In this document: positions 34,071 through 45,351 of the stretch, piece after piece
Layout of the letters: every line of letters starts with the position of its first letter
How positions within the stretch are numbered: position 1 is the stretch's first letter
Source of the DNA: Channa striata
Taxonomy: Eukaryota; Chordata; Actinopteri; Anabantiformes; Channidae
Reading direction: 5' to 3'
Assembly: GCA_033026295.1 (NCBI GenBank)
Contig: CM065185.1
Span: 744,001 to 808,000 of the forward strand
DNA: 64,000 nt
Made by a program: the position numbers and the translations under genes
Notes under the pieces: model-generated
Seen by the model: only the letters and a program-made list of their open reading frames with translations
What the model was told of the DNA's origin: nothing
Databases searched by the model: none

Positions 34071-34607
34071 TCATGCTGCTATAGGCTTAGACTGCTGGGG
34101 GACTCTGCAAAGTGCCACTTTCTTCTTCTCTTCACTCTCTCCTCTCACCCCACATTTATAATGTCACCACTGTATGACATTAACTCTGTATCTTCTTTGT
34201 CCCGTAGTCGTCTTTCTCCCTCTCTGTCCCGGTCTCTCTGTCCCTGTCTTCAGGTGTTCCCGGATTTGGCGCTGTGTGTCCTTCAGTGCGGAGCTACTGG
34301 TCTTACTAACTTGCCCAGTGTTTTGTTGTTGCTTTTGTTGCCCTGTTCTTTTCTCTCTCCACTTTCCACTCAGCCCAACCGGTCAAGGCAGATGGCACCC
34401 ACCCTGAGCCTGGTTCTGCTGGAGGTTTCTTCTGGTAAAGGGAGTTTTTCCTCTCCACTGTTGCCTATGGCTTGCTCAAGGGGGATTTGTTGGGTTTTCT
34501 CTAAATGTTTGTATAGTCTTGACTTTATTATGTAAAGTGCCTTGAAATGACCCTGTTGTAAACTGGCGCTATATAAATAAAGTTGAATTGAATTGAATTG
34601 AATTGAA

Positions 34608-35539
34608 GATCATGATTGGGTATAAAAGGAGCTTAAACTAAAGACTAGGTCTATTCAAGGAAAGATTAGCAGTCACATGCATTTAGCCGTACTTTGCTGC
34701 GCTGAATTGCAATCTGAAACTCTACTACACGAGAAGGAAGGCAAACATTATTTCTGTGTGCATGCTCTGGGCCTGAGCTCATGTTAGATGGGCAAAAAGA
34801 CACTGGAGTAGTGTTCTGTGGTCAATAAGCTCATGTTTCAGATTATTCTCAGGAAAGAAAATGGCATAGCATCACAGATCCTTTTCATTATTTTCCATTG
34901 GGATTTATTAGACATTTTGCTGTTTCTATCATGAACAGTTGGTTCATGATTTTTAAAAAATAATATTTCAACAACTATCTATCTCTGCCTGTTATCAAGA
35001 AATTCTGACCATGACAGGGAGAGTAGGTTGAATGTTCAAAAGACACCCACATAGGAACCAACACAGTGAGACTACTGCTGCTCCATCAGTCGTCACTAGT
35101 GAGGATGGTTCAATATAAAAACTCGGCACAAGTTCTACAGTATATCAAACATGAAGGCCACTCCATAGACTATCTCAGCTCCGCTGAGTTTTTCCAGGTG
35201 TGGATTGAGAGGTTAGGTTGGATCAAGTGTGGCCAGACACGTACCATCTACAGCCTGGTAAGATAACAGATCCCCCCTGAGACTGAGAGCCAGTCAGGCA
35301 GAACAGACATATAAGCTACTGCAGCGGAAACTAAAGGGTCATCCCGGGCAACTACTACACATAAGAGGTCAGAGGGCTGGCAGGGTGGTGAATTGAGGTG
35401 GTGGATGCATGCGTGTTTGAATGTGAGTGTTTGAGTAAAAGAGGGGACATTTTCTTCAGGGATGTGACTGTGTGTGTGTGTGTGGGCATTAATTTACAGT
35501 GAGTATATGTGAATTTATATATGTGTCATCCAGCCTTAC
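34608..35539. other. Intron sequence between L2 tail and BRINP exon
   Basis: Non-coding. A TG microsatellite occurs near 35469-35485. No other feature seen. Confidence 0.65.
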
Positions 35540-35645
35540 CCTTTAGGTGGATCTTGTTTTCCGGGCTGTGCACTAACACCGAGCTCACTGAATCCAAGCT
35601 GTCGTAGTTACTGCATCCTAGAGGGCCTGTCCTTGTTTCAGTTAC
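35540..35645 (-). CDS. brinp3: BRINP exon: end of MACPF domain
   Basis: Short coding exon of 106 bp with acceptor TTCCTAG and donor GTAAGG. It starts in phase 0 and reads VTETRTGPLGCSNYDSLDS, VSSVLVHSPENKIHLK, ending with one base of a Gly codon. The TETRTGPLGC motif and the SPENK stretch are signatures of BRINP2/BRINP3. The exon lies less than 1 kb from the 3' tail of a nearly full-length L2 LINE that ends at 34607 on the opposite strand, but its splice signals are intact. Too short to be convincing alone; the phase match to both neighbours makes it certain. Confidence 0.93.
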
Positions 35646-38600
35646 CTAGGAAACAAAAGACAGACAGATTAGTTATTGTATACCCTCTTTTTAAAATGCC
35701 ACATTAGCACCAGTAAAGATTTGTAGCAGAGCATGTGGAGGCTGGAAGCGGAGTGAACAAACTCTTATATCTTTTGTCTTTTGTCACCTGCAGCCTCAGC
35801 CACCTGCGACATGACAAGTGTCTCCAAAAGAACAGCGAAAGTAAAGGAGAGATTTGAAACTTGGCAATAATAAGTGCATGTGTTTTGGAAGAGACATGGT
35901 TTAAAGTTTAAAAAAGGAAAATCTGTGAAATCAGAGAAAGTAAAGGGCACATTAAGCAGAACCTGACTTCTCTGCTGTACAGGTCATAAAGTAAGAAAGG
36001 TAGCATTATTTTGTGGAATTCTACAAGAGGATGGAACAGGAAGATAAAAAGATTAATAAGGTGAGGAAGATGGAGATAATACAGTCTTTAAAGAAAATTT
36101 GTATTTATAAAAAAATGTATATTAAAGTGCCAGAAAAGAGAAAATGAGGAATAAAGCACAAGTATTCTGCACGCATTCAGCTATAAATTATATTATCAAT
36201 ACACCGTACTGTGAGCTCTGTATTGTATCGAATCGTATCCATCAAAGAGCATTTGCCATTCCCGAGTTAATATGGGGAATTTCTAGGCGAACACTTTACA
36301 TAACCAGCAATAACAGAGCAACATGATCATTCCATGACATGATCCACACGTGCAGGACTTCATGCAAACTCCTTTTGTAAGATGGGCTGTTGCAGCCTAC
36401 AATTAATCATTGAGTTCAAACACCCTTGTCCATAGCACTACTTTCTGACACTGCAGTTGGCGCTATGGATGAGTGTAGAAGGCTGCTGTAGAAATCAGAA
36501 GATGCTGAACATGACTGTTATGGTTAAAAACTTTGCAGGTCCTGTATTTAAAACCTTGTACAGCAGAAGCGTAAAGTTTCCCTTATTTGAAGTTGTTTGT
36601 GATCTGCATATACAGTATATCGTGGGGACATTATTATCAGGGTTTTCTTCAACTAGTAAACCAATCAACAACAAGACAAAGAATGAATGTTACCACACCA
36701 TTCAATGGATGTGGATCTGTAGGCCAGGAACCTGCTCGATGAATTAGTAGGCTCAGGTGGTCATAATCATGCAGTTTTATGCACTGCAATTTTGTTTCAT
36801 TCAGTCTCCACTTTTGGGCACTTGCTGATGTTCTTTTATGGGACGACGAGTCTTATTTAACCTTAATTTATATGTTACCTTAATCTGCCCAAACAGAAAC
36901 TTCTCTCTGGCCAACTGCTGAAACAAACCTAGCCATGTCTCAAACTGAGGCACCCTCAGAAATCTAGAAAGGACCCCGTCAAATGTATTTTATGTCTCAA
37001 ATAGCATGATTGTTTTCTTCCTTTTAAGAAACTGCTGATGCTCTTCACATGCCTGGATTCAAAATGTTCAGAATGCTGCTGCATTGGAAATTGAGGGACG
37101 TTTGTTTAAGAAAAACAAAGAACAAGAATAGAGAGAGAGTGAAGTATACAAATAGTTAATTTTCAAAGTGAGCGGCCAAGACAGAACAATTAACAAAAGA
37201 AGATAGATACCGCCTCTGGCAAAAATCGCGTTATTTGGCAAATGATGTGGCCTGTTGTAATGTGCCATCGTTAAAGCAGCCTTGTTCCTCACATCTTCAC
37301 ACTGTGCCTTGCATTAACATTGCATATATTATCAAAAGAATGAAGTTACCCTTCAAGGAGATAAAAGAGATAGATTAGCATGAGATAAAGATGAAAAATA
37401 AAAGACTACGATTTTGAGTTATCATTTAAGCAAAAATTGTGGTCACAGATAATGTGCTGCCATACATAATAAGGGAAAACTTTGCATCTTTTTTTTTTTA
37501 AATCAGATTTGTTGAAATTGGACTATAGCTTGTTAAAAAGTGTTCAGACTAAATTTTTAGATGTAACACACAACATATACTAAATAACTGGTTTAAAAGC
37601 TTACAGTAGCAGTTTAAATTGATTTTTAATGTGTAGAACCACTAATAATACTGGCTTCTGTATGTAACAGACTCAGCTAGTGTGAAAGAACCCTGTATCA
37701 TCACTGCACAGGCTGTGGAGGATTCTATCATGTCAATTTCAGAAGTTGCATTCTCTCAGATATCAGTTTAATTTATATCTTATCAACAATTTTAGTTTAA
37801 CTTATTATTTTTGAATCAGTGTCTCTAGTATTTAGATCAAGGAACTCTTGGAAATATAAGAAAGGTCACATTAAGTAATGTGTTCTGGACTTGGCAGATA
37901 CAAAATAATAACGTATTTACGTATTAAAATTGGGACAAAAAGATTCGATTGGTGCATCGCTATTTTAAGATTGGTCAATTTTTTTTTGGTCTTGATGGAT
38001 AACCACTTATAAGAAACAAGACAGAATCAGACACTATACAAAAACACTACATATTTTACATTTCTGTAAATTTAAATGTTTTTACAGGGGGAACTGTATG
38101 TCAGTTGGTTCAACAGTAGTCCACAGACCACACGGTCAGTAGTTCGACAACTAACTACACCATGTCCTTGACAAGACACGAAAATCCAAATTGCACTCTT
38201 GGTTGTTCACCTTGCATGTGCTAATGAGTATTGACATTGGAAAGTGCTTTGGATAAAGGTGCCATGTAAGTAGACCGTTTACCTTTTATAATAAACATAA
38301 TTGGGTATTGAGTGAGTGAAACATGATCGATTTAACTATTTTATTTTGTTGTACTTCTCCAGCATCTAGGCTGTGTTTTAAATACTAGATTTTTTCACGA
38401 GAGTAAAACACTAACACAATTCATTATATTAATGGGCTACCTTAGTGTTTTGTCACTAAGATAACCCATTAATTTATTACATTAATGGGTTATCAGCTGT
38501 CATAAGGCAAATGGCAGGGCACAGCCCACAAAGGGTACCAATCTATCTAGGAAAAGAAAGCAACATTTCTTAATTTAAAAGATTTGATTTATATATTATT

Positions 38601-39073
38601 GATAATAAAAAAGAGTTTGCACTAACTGGTTTTACTACAACATTTAAATTTTAGAATACAGAAGTGTGTGTTCAGTGTCTTACTTTCTTAACACCACACA
38701 GTTCCTCTCTCATTTGAAACTGCACATTTCACACAGAAGTTGCATACATATATATATATGGATGGACTCGCACATATATATGGATGAATAGATATATTTC
38801 ACTGTACTCTAAAAGAATGTGTGATTGAGGTTTCTCCACTTTATTGCCAGTGATAAAGATAATGTTATTTCACTTTTCACTTTCACCTCCTACTCGGTGC
38901 TGCAGCGACACAGAGCCCAGAGGCGTACATGGACACAGGTCAAGTACATCCCACTCAGTGTCGCTTCCTCCTGTGTGATGAGTCAGTATGGCAAAACATG
39001 GTACGGCAGGTGGTTTGCATACCAGAGATCCTCATTTAGCAGAAAAATGTAAATGATGCTCTACTGCAAGCTA
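35646..39073. other. Intron sequence with one SINE
   Basis: No exon recognised. It contains the SINE at 38095-38287 and ATATAT runs near 38747-38760. The open frame at 36457-36747 has no domain. Confidence 0.65.
38095..38287 (+). mobile_element. tRNA-headed SINE, decayed
   Basis: The head TATGTCAGTTGGTTCAACAG carries an A-box-like start, CAGTAGTTCGACAACTAA resembles the B box, CATGTCCTTGACAAGACACG corresponds to the shared SINE body, and the tail GAAAGTGCTTTGGATAAAGG is followed by GCCATGTAAGTAGACCGTTTACC. It has the same general plan as the SINE at 15674-16640 but a different head and tail. Confidence 0.65.
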
Positions 39074-41838
39074 CCACTTCTCTTTCGCTTTTCCCATCAG
39101 GGGTCACCACAGCTAATCATCCTTTTCCACCTCACTCTATCCTGGACATGTTCCTCTCTGACATCAGCTAACCTCATATCCTCTGATAGGACATCCATAT
39201 ATCTCCTCCTTGGTCGTCCTCTCGCCCTCTTGCCTGGCAGCTCCATCTCCAACATCCTTCTACCAATATATTCCCTATCCCTCCTCTGCACATGTCCAAA
39301 CCATCTCAGTCTGGCCTCTCTGACTTTGTTGCTAACACAGGCAACGTGCGCTGTCCCTCTGATGAACTCGTTCCTTATTCTGTCCAACATTGTCACTCCT
39401 AAGGAGAACCTCAACATCTTCATCTCTGCTGCTTCCATCTCTGCCTCTTGTCTCTTTCTTACTGCTACTGTCTCTAACCCATAGATCAGAGCTGGTCTCA
39501 CCACTGTCTTGTACACCTTTCCTTTGAGACTTGCTGACACTCTTCTGTCACACAGCACTCCTGACACTTTACTCCACCCATGCCCACCCGCCTGCACTTG
39601 CCTCTTCACCTCTTTTCCACACTCCCCATCACACTGAACTGTTGACCCCAAGTACTTAAACTCCTGCACCTTCTTCACCTCAGCCCCCTGTAACCTCACG
39701 CTTCTACCTTGCTCCCTCTCGTTTAGACACATGCATTCTTGTCTTCCTATGACTGACTTTCATGCCTCTTCTTTCCAGAGAAAACCTCCACCTCTCCAGC
39801 TGTTCCTCCACCTGCTCTCTACTCTCACTGCAAATCACAATGTCATCTGCAAACATCATTGTCCAGGGAGATTCCTGTCTGACCTCATCTGTCAACCTGC
39901 ATCAGCATAGCAAACAAGAAGGTACTCAAAGCCGGTCCTCCCACCTCCACCTTGAACTCCTCTGTCTGACCTATAGCACATCTCACCACTATCATGCTCC
40001 TCTCATACATGTCCTGACTACACTGACGTACTTCTCTGCCTCATACAGTACCACAGCTCCTCCTCTGCACCCTGTCATACGCTTTCTCTAAATCCACAAA
40101 GACACAATGCAGCTCCTTCTGACCATCTCTTTACTTTTCCATCAACAATCTCAAAGCGAAAATTGCCTCAGTGGTGCTCTTACGGGGCATGAAACCATAC
40201 TGCTGCTCACAAATCTCCACCTCCACCTTCTACTACTCTTTGCCACAGATTCATTGTGTGGCTCATCAGCTTTATTCCTCTGTAGTTGATGCAGTTCTGC
40301 ATCTCACTCTTGTTCTTAAAAATCAGCACAGGAACGCTTCTCCTCCATTCCTCAGGCATCTTCTCACTGTCTAGAATCCTGGTAATTTGTTGTACGTGTT
40401 TCCCATCCCTATCTCTCTGTCTGGCTAGCTTTTTCAGGTCTTTCTCTTCTTCCTTTGTGTCTAACCTGTCATACAGCTCATTGTAAGCTTTCTGTTTGGC
40501 CTTTGCCACCTCCCTCATTACTTTGCGCTGCACTTCCAAGAACTCCTGCCTTTTTCCTCAGTCCCATCTACATCCCACTTCCTTTTAGCCAACCTCTTCC
40601 TCTGAATGCAGTCCTGTACTTCCTCATTCCACCACCAAGTGTTTTTATCTTCTTTTTCCTCCTTCCAGATGACACACCAAGCACCTTCCTAACACTCAGG
40701 AAGCTCTTCCTGACCACCCAAAGCCTGTCTCAACTTCTGCCTAAATTCCTCGCAAGTTCCTTCATTCTTCTTCCACCACTTGGTCTTCTTTTCTGTCTTT
40801 CCTCTCTTCTTCTTCATGACCACCAGAGTCATCTTACACACCGCCATGCGGTGCTGTCTGGCTACACTCTCTCCTTTCACCACTTTGCCACCACTAACCT
40901 CTCTCAAATGACCTCGTCTACATAGAATGTAGTCCACCTGTGTACTCCTACCTCCACTCTTGTATGTCACTCTGTGTTCCTCTCGCTTCTGGAAGTAAGT
41001 GTTGACTACAGCCATTTGCATCCTCTTAGCAAAGTCCACCACCATCTGTCCTTCTGGATTCCTGTCCCTTACACCAAACCTGCCCATCACCTCCTCATCA
41101 CCTCTGTTCCCCTCGCCAACATGCCCATTGAAGTCTGCACCAACAACTAGTCTCTCTCCTCTGGGGATACTCACTATGACCTCATTAAACTCACTCCAGA
41201 ATCTTTTCTTCTCTTCTAACTCACAGCCAACTTGTGGAGCATACCCACTGACTACGTTCACCATCACCCCTTTGATTTCTAGCTTTAGGCTCATCACCCT
41301 GTCTGAGACTCTTTTCACCTCTAGAACATTGTTTACAAACTCCCCCTTCAGGATCCCTCCTACTCCATTTCTCTTCCTATCCACACCACGGTAAAACAGT
41401 TTGTAACCTCTTCCAATACTATGTGCTTTGCTGCCCTTCCATCTCGTCTCCTGCACACACAGAGTACATCTACCTTCCTTCTCTCCATCATGTCTGCCAG
41501 CTCTCTACCTTTCCCTGTCATGTGCCAACGTTAAGATTCCCTACTCTCAGATCTATGCTCCTGCCTTTCCTATTCTCTCTCTGACCACAAACCCTTCTGC
41601 TTCCTCTCCTTCTTCGACCAACAGTAGTCCAATTTCCACCGGCACCCTGTAGGTTAACAGCACCAGTGGCGGTCGTTGTTAACCCGGGCCTCGACCGATT
41701 CGGTATGAAAGTGCTATGGATGACTCGCATGGTTGTACTTGGCAAGTTTTACGCCGGATGCCCTTCCTGACGCAACCCTCTCTATTTATCCGGCTTGGGA
41801 CGGGACAGAAGTTACTGACTTGCAACCCCTGTGGCTAG
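39074..41838 (-). mobile_element. RTE LINE, copy b, with 5' UTR
   Basis: The most complete RTE copy, in sense orientation to brinp. On the minus strand it opens with a 5' UTR containing GGTTGCGTCAGGAAGGGCAT followed by CCGGCGTAAAACTTGCC. It continues through endonuclease and RT and ends at GGTGACCCCTGATGGGAAAA with GCGAAAGAG. The right edge (41838) is approximate, and I could not find a convincing target duplication. About 80 codons are deleted between the linker and the RT (see pseudogene). Confidence 0.92.
39097..41745 (-). pseudogene. RTE endonuclease/RT polyprotein, frameshifted and deleted
   Basis: The N-terminal frame (41745 to about 41518) ends VGNLNVGT. The AP endonuclease follows (41456-40689): QETRWKGSKA, VSGYAPQVG, VVGADFNGHVGE, QVDYILCRR and a final ARQHR, covering the catalytic Glu, Asp/Asn and His motifs. 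In the linker, DGKHVQQI at about 40385 is fused directly to ILDSEKMPEEW, removing the stretch that in copies a and c contains GPDDVPVEVWK. The RT continues with YRGIKLMSHTM, an intact MFADDIVICSES and the C-terminal part to RCGDP-like SCGDP. Several frameshifts separate the pieces. Confidence 0.88.
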
Positions 41839-43266
41839 ATTGTTTTTCCACATAAAGCATACATATAAAAATATACATTTTCTCATGTTTTCAGTCACTT
41901 TGAACCTATGCTAAATTGGCCTTAAACAGCTCAACTGCAAACACTATAGAAGCAACATTTAAACACTGAATTCTTGACACTCCTGCTTGCAAAACTGAAA
42001 ATATACACATTTTTTGGGGCAGCAGCAGCATTCTCCCTTTCACTGTGAGTCTCCTGAGCATGACTCTATGATAACTCAGTTTCTTTACCTGGATAAGAAG
42101 CCTCTGTGGCACCAACAGTTTTCTGCTTTACATTATGTCGTAGCACTTGGTTCTCCCCATTTTAAAGTAACTTTTTTTTTCTGAAGCTTACCCATCACAA
42201 AACTACTAGAAAAATTAGGTGGGGAAGTGGGGGGATTTTCTACTCTTTAAAAAAGTTTGGAGAAGTGATTTCTGTATCTTTGCTGCTGACAGTTGGTGTT
42301 ACTCAGACTCAACAGTAAAGAGGAAAAGTAGAGTTGCTATACAGGGAATATCTCATGATGCATTTCCCCAATGTTCAAACTACACAATGGAGGTCAACAA
42401 AGTATCCATATAGCTGAAAGCTTATTTTATGGTCAAAAGATCTCTGGTCCTTGATGCTTCCCAGCATGGCATCACATTTTCGATCAGTAACTTCACATAC
42501 ACTACTGTAGTTATTAGGGTTGTCACAAAACATCTAACTTCAATAGAATATTGACATTCTGGATACATTGTGGATATGCGGAGGAAAATTGAAAAATATA
42601 CTCAATTAACATTTAGATTTAACAAGTAGTTTACCAAGACAAAGAAGAGAGGCCAGTGATTGTTTTTATAGCACATTTACTGCTTATAGAGATTTCTTTT
42701 CACGCTACTAATTCCTGCTTCCCTCCAACTAAACGAGCGGATCTAGCATTCTTATTATTTGATGGCCACACTAAAGCACAGCCAAAATAGGGTCACACAT
42801 TTGAAAAATAATCCTTTTTGAAGCCATTTTTTGGATATAATAAACTCTATGTTCTTGGAATGCTATTAGACATTTCTGTTGTTCTTTTTTTTCATTTGCC
42901 ATTTCCTAACACCAGATAAAAACACATTGCCTGGCCAAAAAAAAAAAAAAAATCACCACCTGATTCCATAAGTTCAATCTAATCTATACAACCTGTACAT
43001 ACTGAGTGACCAGTTTTTTTAACATAAATATTTTTCTTCCCTGATGCTTGAGGTATATTTCAAGATGACAATGCCAGGGTTCATTGCACTCAAGTTGTGG
43101 TGGTTCAGGCACCATGAGACATAATTTTCACAAATGGATCGGCCACCTTTTCCATCCCAAATAAGTTGAGAATATTTGAGATGTGCTGGATATTGGTGTA
43201 AAATGAATACAACACTGGCTGTGAAACTGCATAAGCTCATTGAGAAGATGTCGCAGCAAATGAATG
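41839..43266. other. Intron sequence between two RTE copies
   Basis: Non-coding. An A16 run lies at 42937-42952. No exon or other transposon recognised. Confidence 0.65.
42937..42952. repeat. A16 homopolymer
   Basis: Run of A in intronic sequence; not attached to a recognisable element. Confidence 0.85.
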
Positions 43267-43284
43267 CCATAATAAAAGCTAAAT
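43267..43284. repeat. Left target-site duplication of RTE copy c
   Basis: CCATAATAAAAGCTAAAT, an exact 18-bp match to 45334-45351. It lies immediately beside the reversed TAG tail of the RTE. Confidence 0.93.
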
Positions 43285-45333
43285 CTACTACTACTCTTTC
43301 GGCTTTTCCCATCAGGGGTCGCCACAGCGAATCATCCTTTTCCACTTCACTCTGTCCTGGGCATCTTCCTCACTGATACCAGCTAACCTCATGTCCTCTG
43401 TTAGAATGTCCATATATCTCCTCCTTGGTCGTCCTCTCGCCCTCTTGCCTGGCAGCTCCATCTCCAACATCCTTCTACCAATATATCCACTATCCCTCCT
43501 CTGCACATGTCCAAACCATCTCAATCTGGCCTCTCTGACTTTGTTGCTAACGCAGGCAACGTGCGCTGTCCCTCTGATGAGCTCGTTCCTTATTCTATCC
43601 AACCTTGTGACTCCTAAGGAGAACCTCAACATCTTCATCTCTGCTGCTTCCATCTCTGCCTCTTGTCTCTTTCTCACTGCTACTGTCTCTAACCCATAGA
43701 TCAGAGCTGGTCTCACCACTGTCTTGTACACCTTTCCTTTGAGTCTTGCTGACACTCTTCTGTCACACAACACTCCTGACACTTTCCTCCACCCATTCCA
43801 ACCTGCCTGCACTTGCCTCTTCACCTCTTTTCCACACTCCCCATCACACTGAACTGTTGACCCCAAGTACTTAAACTCCTGCACCTTCTTCACCTCAGCC
43901 CCCTGTAACCTCACGCTTCAACCTGGCTCCCTCTCGTTTACACACATGTATTCTGTCTTACTACGACTGACATTCATACCTCTTCTTTCCAGAGCAAACT
44001 CCACCTCTCCAGCTGTTCCTCCACCTGCTCTCTACTCTCACTGCAAATCACAATGTCATCTGGAAACATCATTTTCCAGGGAATCTCTGTCTGACCTCAT
44101 CTGTCAACCTGTCCATCAGCATAGCAAACAAGAAGGGACTCAAAGCTGATCCTTGGTGTAGTCCCACCTCCACCTTGAACTCCTCTGTCTGACCTACGGC
44201 ACATCTCACCACCGTCGTGCTTCTCTCATACATATCCTGAATTACTCTGACGTACTTCTCTGCCACTCCCGACATCCTCATACAGTACCACAGCTCCTCC
44301 CTCGGCACCCTGTCATACGCCTTCTCTTAATCCACAAAGACACAATGCAGCTCCTTCTGGCCATCTCTGTACTTTTCCATCAACAACCTCAAAGCGAAAA
44401 TGGCATCAGTGGTGCTCTTACGAGGCATGAAACCATACTGCTGCTCACAAATCTCCACCTCCACTTCCTAAGCTTGGCTTCCACTACTCTTTCCCACAGC
44501 TTCATTGTGTGGCTCATCACCTTTATCCCTCTGTAGTTGCTGCAGTTCTGCGTGTCACCCTTGTTCTTAAAGATCGGCACCAGAACGCTTCTCCTCCATT
44601 TCTCAGGCATCTTCTCACTCTCTAAAATCCAGTTAAACAGACCTGTCAGAAACTTCACTGCTGTCTCTCCTAGACACTTCCACACCTCCACAGGTACGTC
44701 ATCAGGACCAACAGCCTTTCTGCTCTTCATCCTTTTCAGAGCCTTCCTCACCTCATCCTTTCTAATCTCTGCTATTTCCTGCTCAACAATAGCCACATCT
44801 TCCTCCCTTCTTTCCCTGTCATTTTCCTCATTCATCAGCTCCTCAAAATACTCCTTGCATCTTCTCTGCACACTCCCCTGGGTTGTTAGCACCTTTCCAT
44901 CTCTGTCTTTAATCACCCTTATCTGTTGCACATGTTTCCCATCCCTATCTCTCTGTCTGGCTATCCTGTACAAGTCCTTCTCTCCTTCCTTCGTGTCTAA
45001 CCTGTCATATAGCTCATTGTTAACTTTCTGTTTGGTCTTTGCCACCTCCCTCTTCACTCTGCGCTGCGCTTCCTTGTACACCTGTCTACTTTCCTCAGTC
45101 CTTTCTACATCCCACTTCCTTTTAGCTAACCTCTTCCTCTGGATGCAGTCCTGTACTTCCTCATTCCACCACCAAGTGTCTTTATCATCTTTCCCCTCTC
45201 CAGATGACACACCAAGCACCTTCCTGCCTGTTTCCCTGATTACCTCTGCTGTAGTTTCCCAGTCATCTTGAATCTCTTCCTGACTACCTGTCTCAACCTC
45301 TGCCTGAATTCCTCACGAGTTTCTTCATTCTTT
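43285..45333 (-). mobile_element. RTE LINE, copy c, 5'-truncated, perfect TSD
   Basis: A 2049-bp RTE copy in sense orientation to brinp. The 3' end (+ strand left) is CTACTACTACTCTTTCGGC, and the 5' end is a truncation inside the ORF just upstream of the conserved WWWNEEVQ stretch. Both sides carry the same 18-bp host sequence, so the exact insertion and the pre-insertion site are known. Truncation, a 3' repeat tail and an 18-bp duplication are the classic result of target-primed reverse transcription. The perfect duplication suggests a fairly recent insertion. Confidence 0.95.
43312..45333 (-). pseudogene. RTE reverse transcriptase, broken
   Basis: From the truncated start the frame reads WWWNEEVQDCIQRKRL, GPDDVPVEVWKCLGE, WRRSVLVPIFKNKGD and YRGIKVMSHTMKLWE. 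Then an extra base near 44466 shifts the frame before the GFMP motif. Further on, VFVD is followed by a TAA where Leu is expected (near 44329), destroying the segment with the first catalytic Asp. The catalytic box reads FPDD instead of FADD near 44070. The tail from MRLQGAEVKKVQEFKYLGST to RCGDP is open (43914-43312). It is therefore inactive at several independent points. Confidence 0.9.
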
Positions 45334-45351
45334 CCATAATAAAAGCTAAAT
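45334..45351. repeat. Right target-site duplication of RTE copy c
   Basis: Second copy of the 18-bp CCATAATAAAAGCTAAAT, directly after the truncated 5' end. Confidence 0.93.

Larger units (their letters stand above)
30230..34607 (+). mobile_element. L2/Maui-like LINE, copy D, nearly full length
   Basis: The longest L2 copy, reading + and antisense to brinp. Its 5' region includes a short ORF1-like segment (30493-30735) with ASPSPSVSPLTCSVSHMFSF, a CNKCR cysteine pair and AALEARLSE, typical of the N-terminal ORF of fish L2 elements. ORF2 follows, then a 3' UTR and tail identical in plan to copies A and C, ending in GAATT repeats at 34607. The left boundary is an estimate. The element is inactive because ORF2 is broken. 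Confidence 0.85.
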
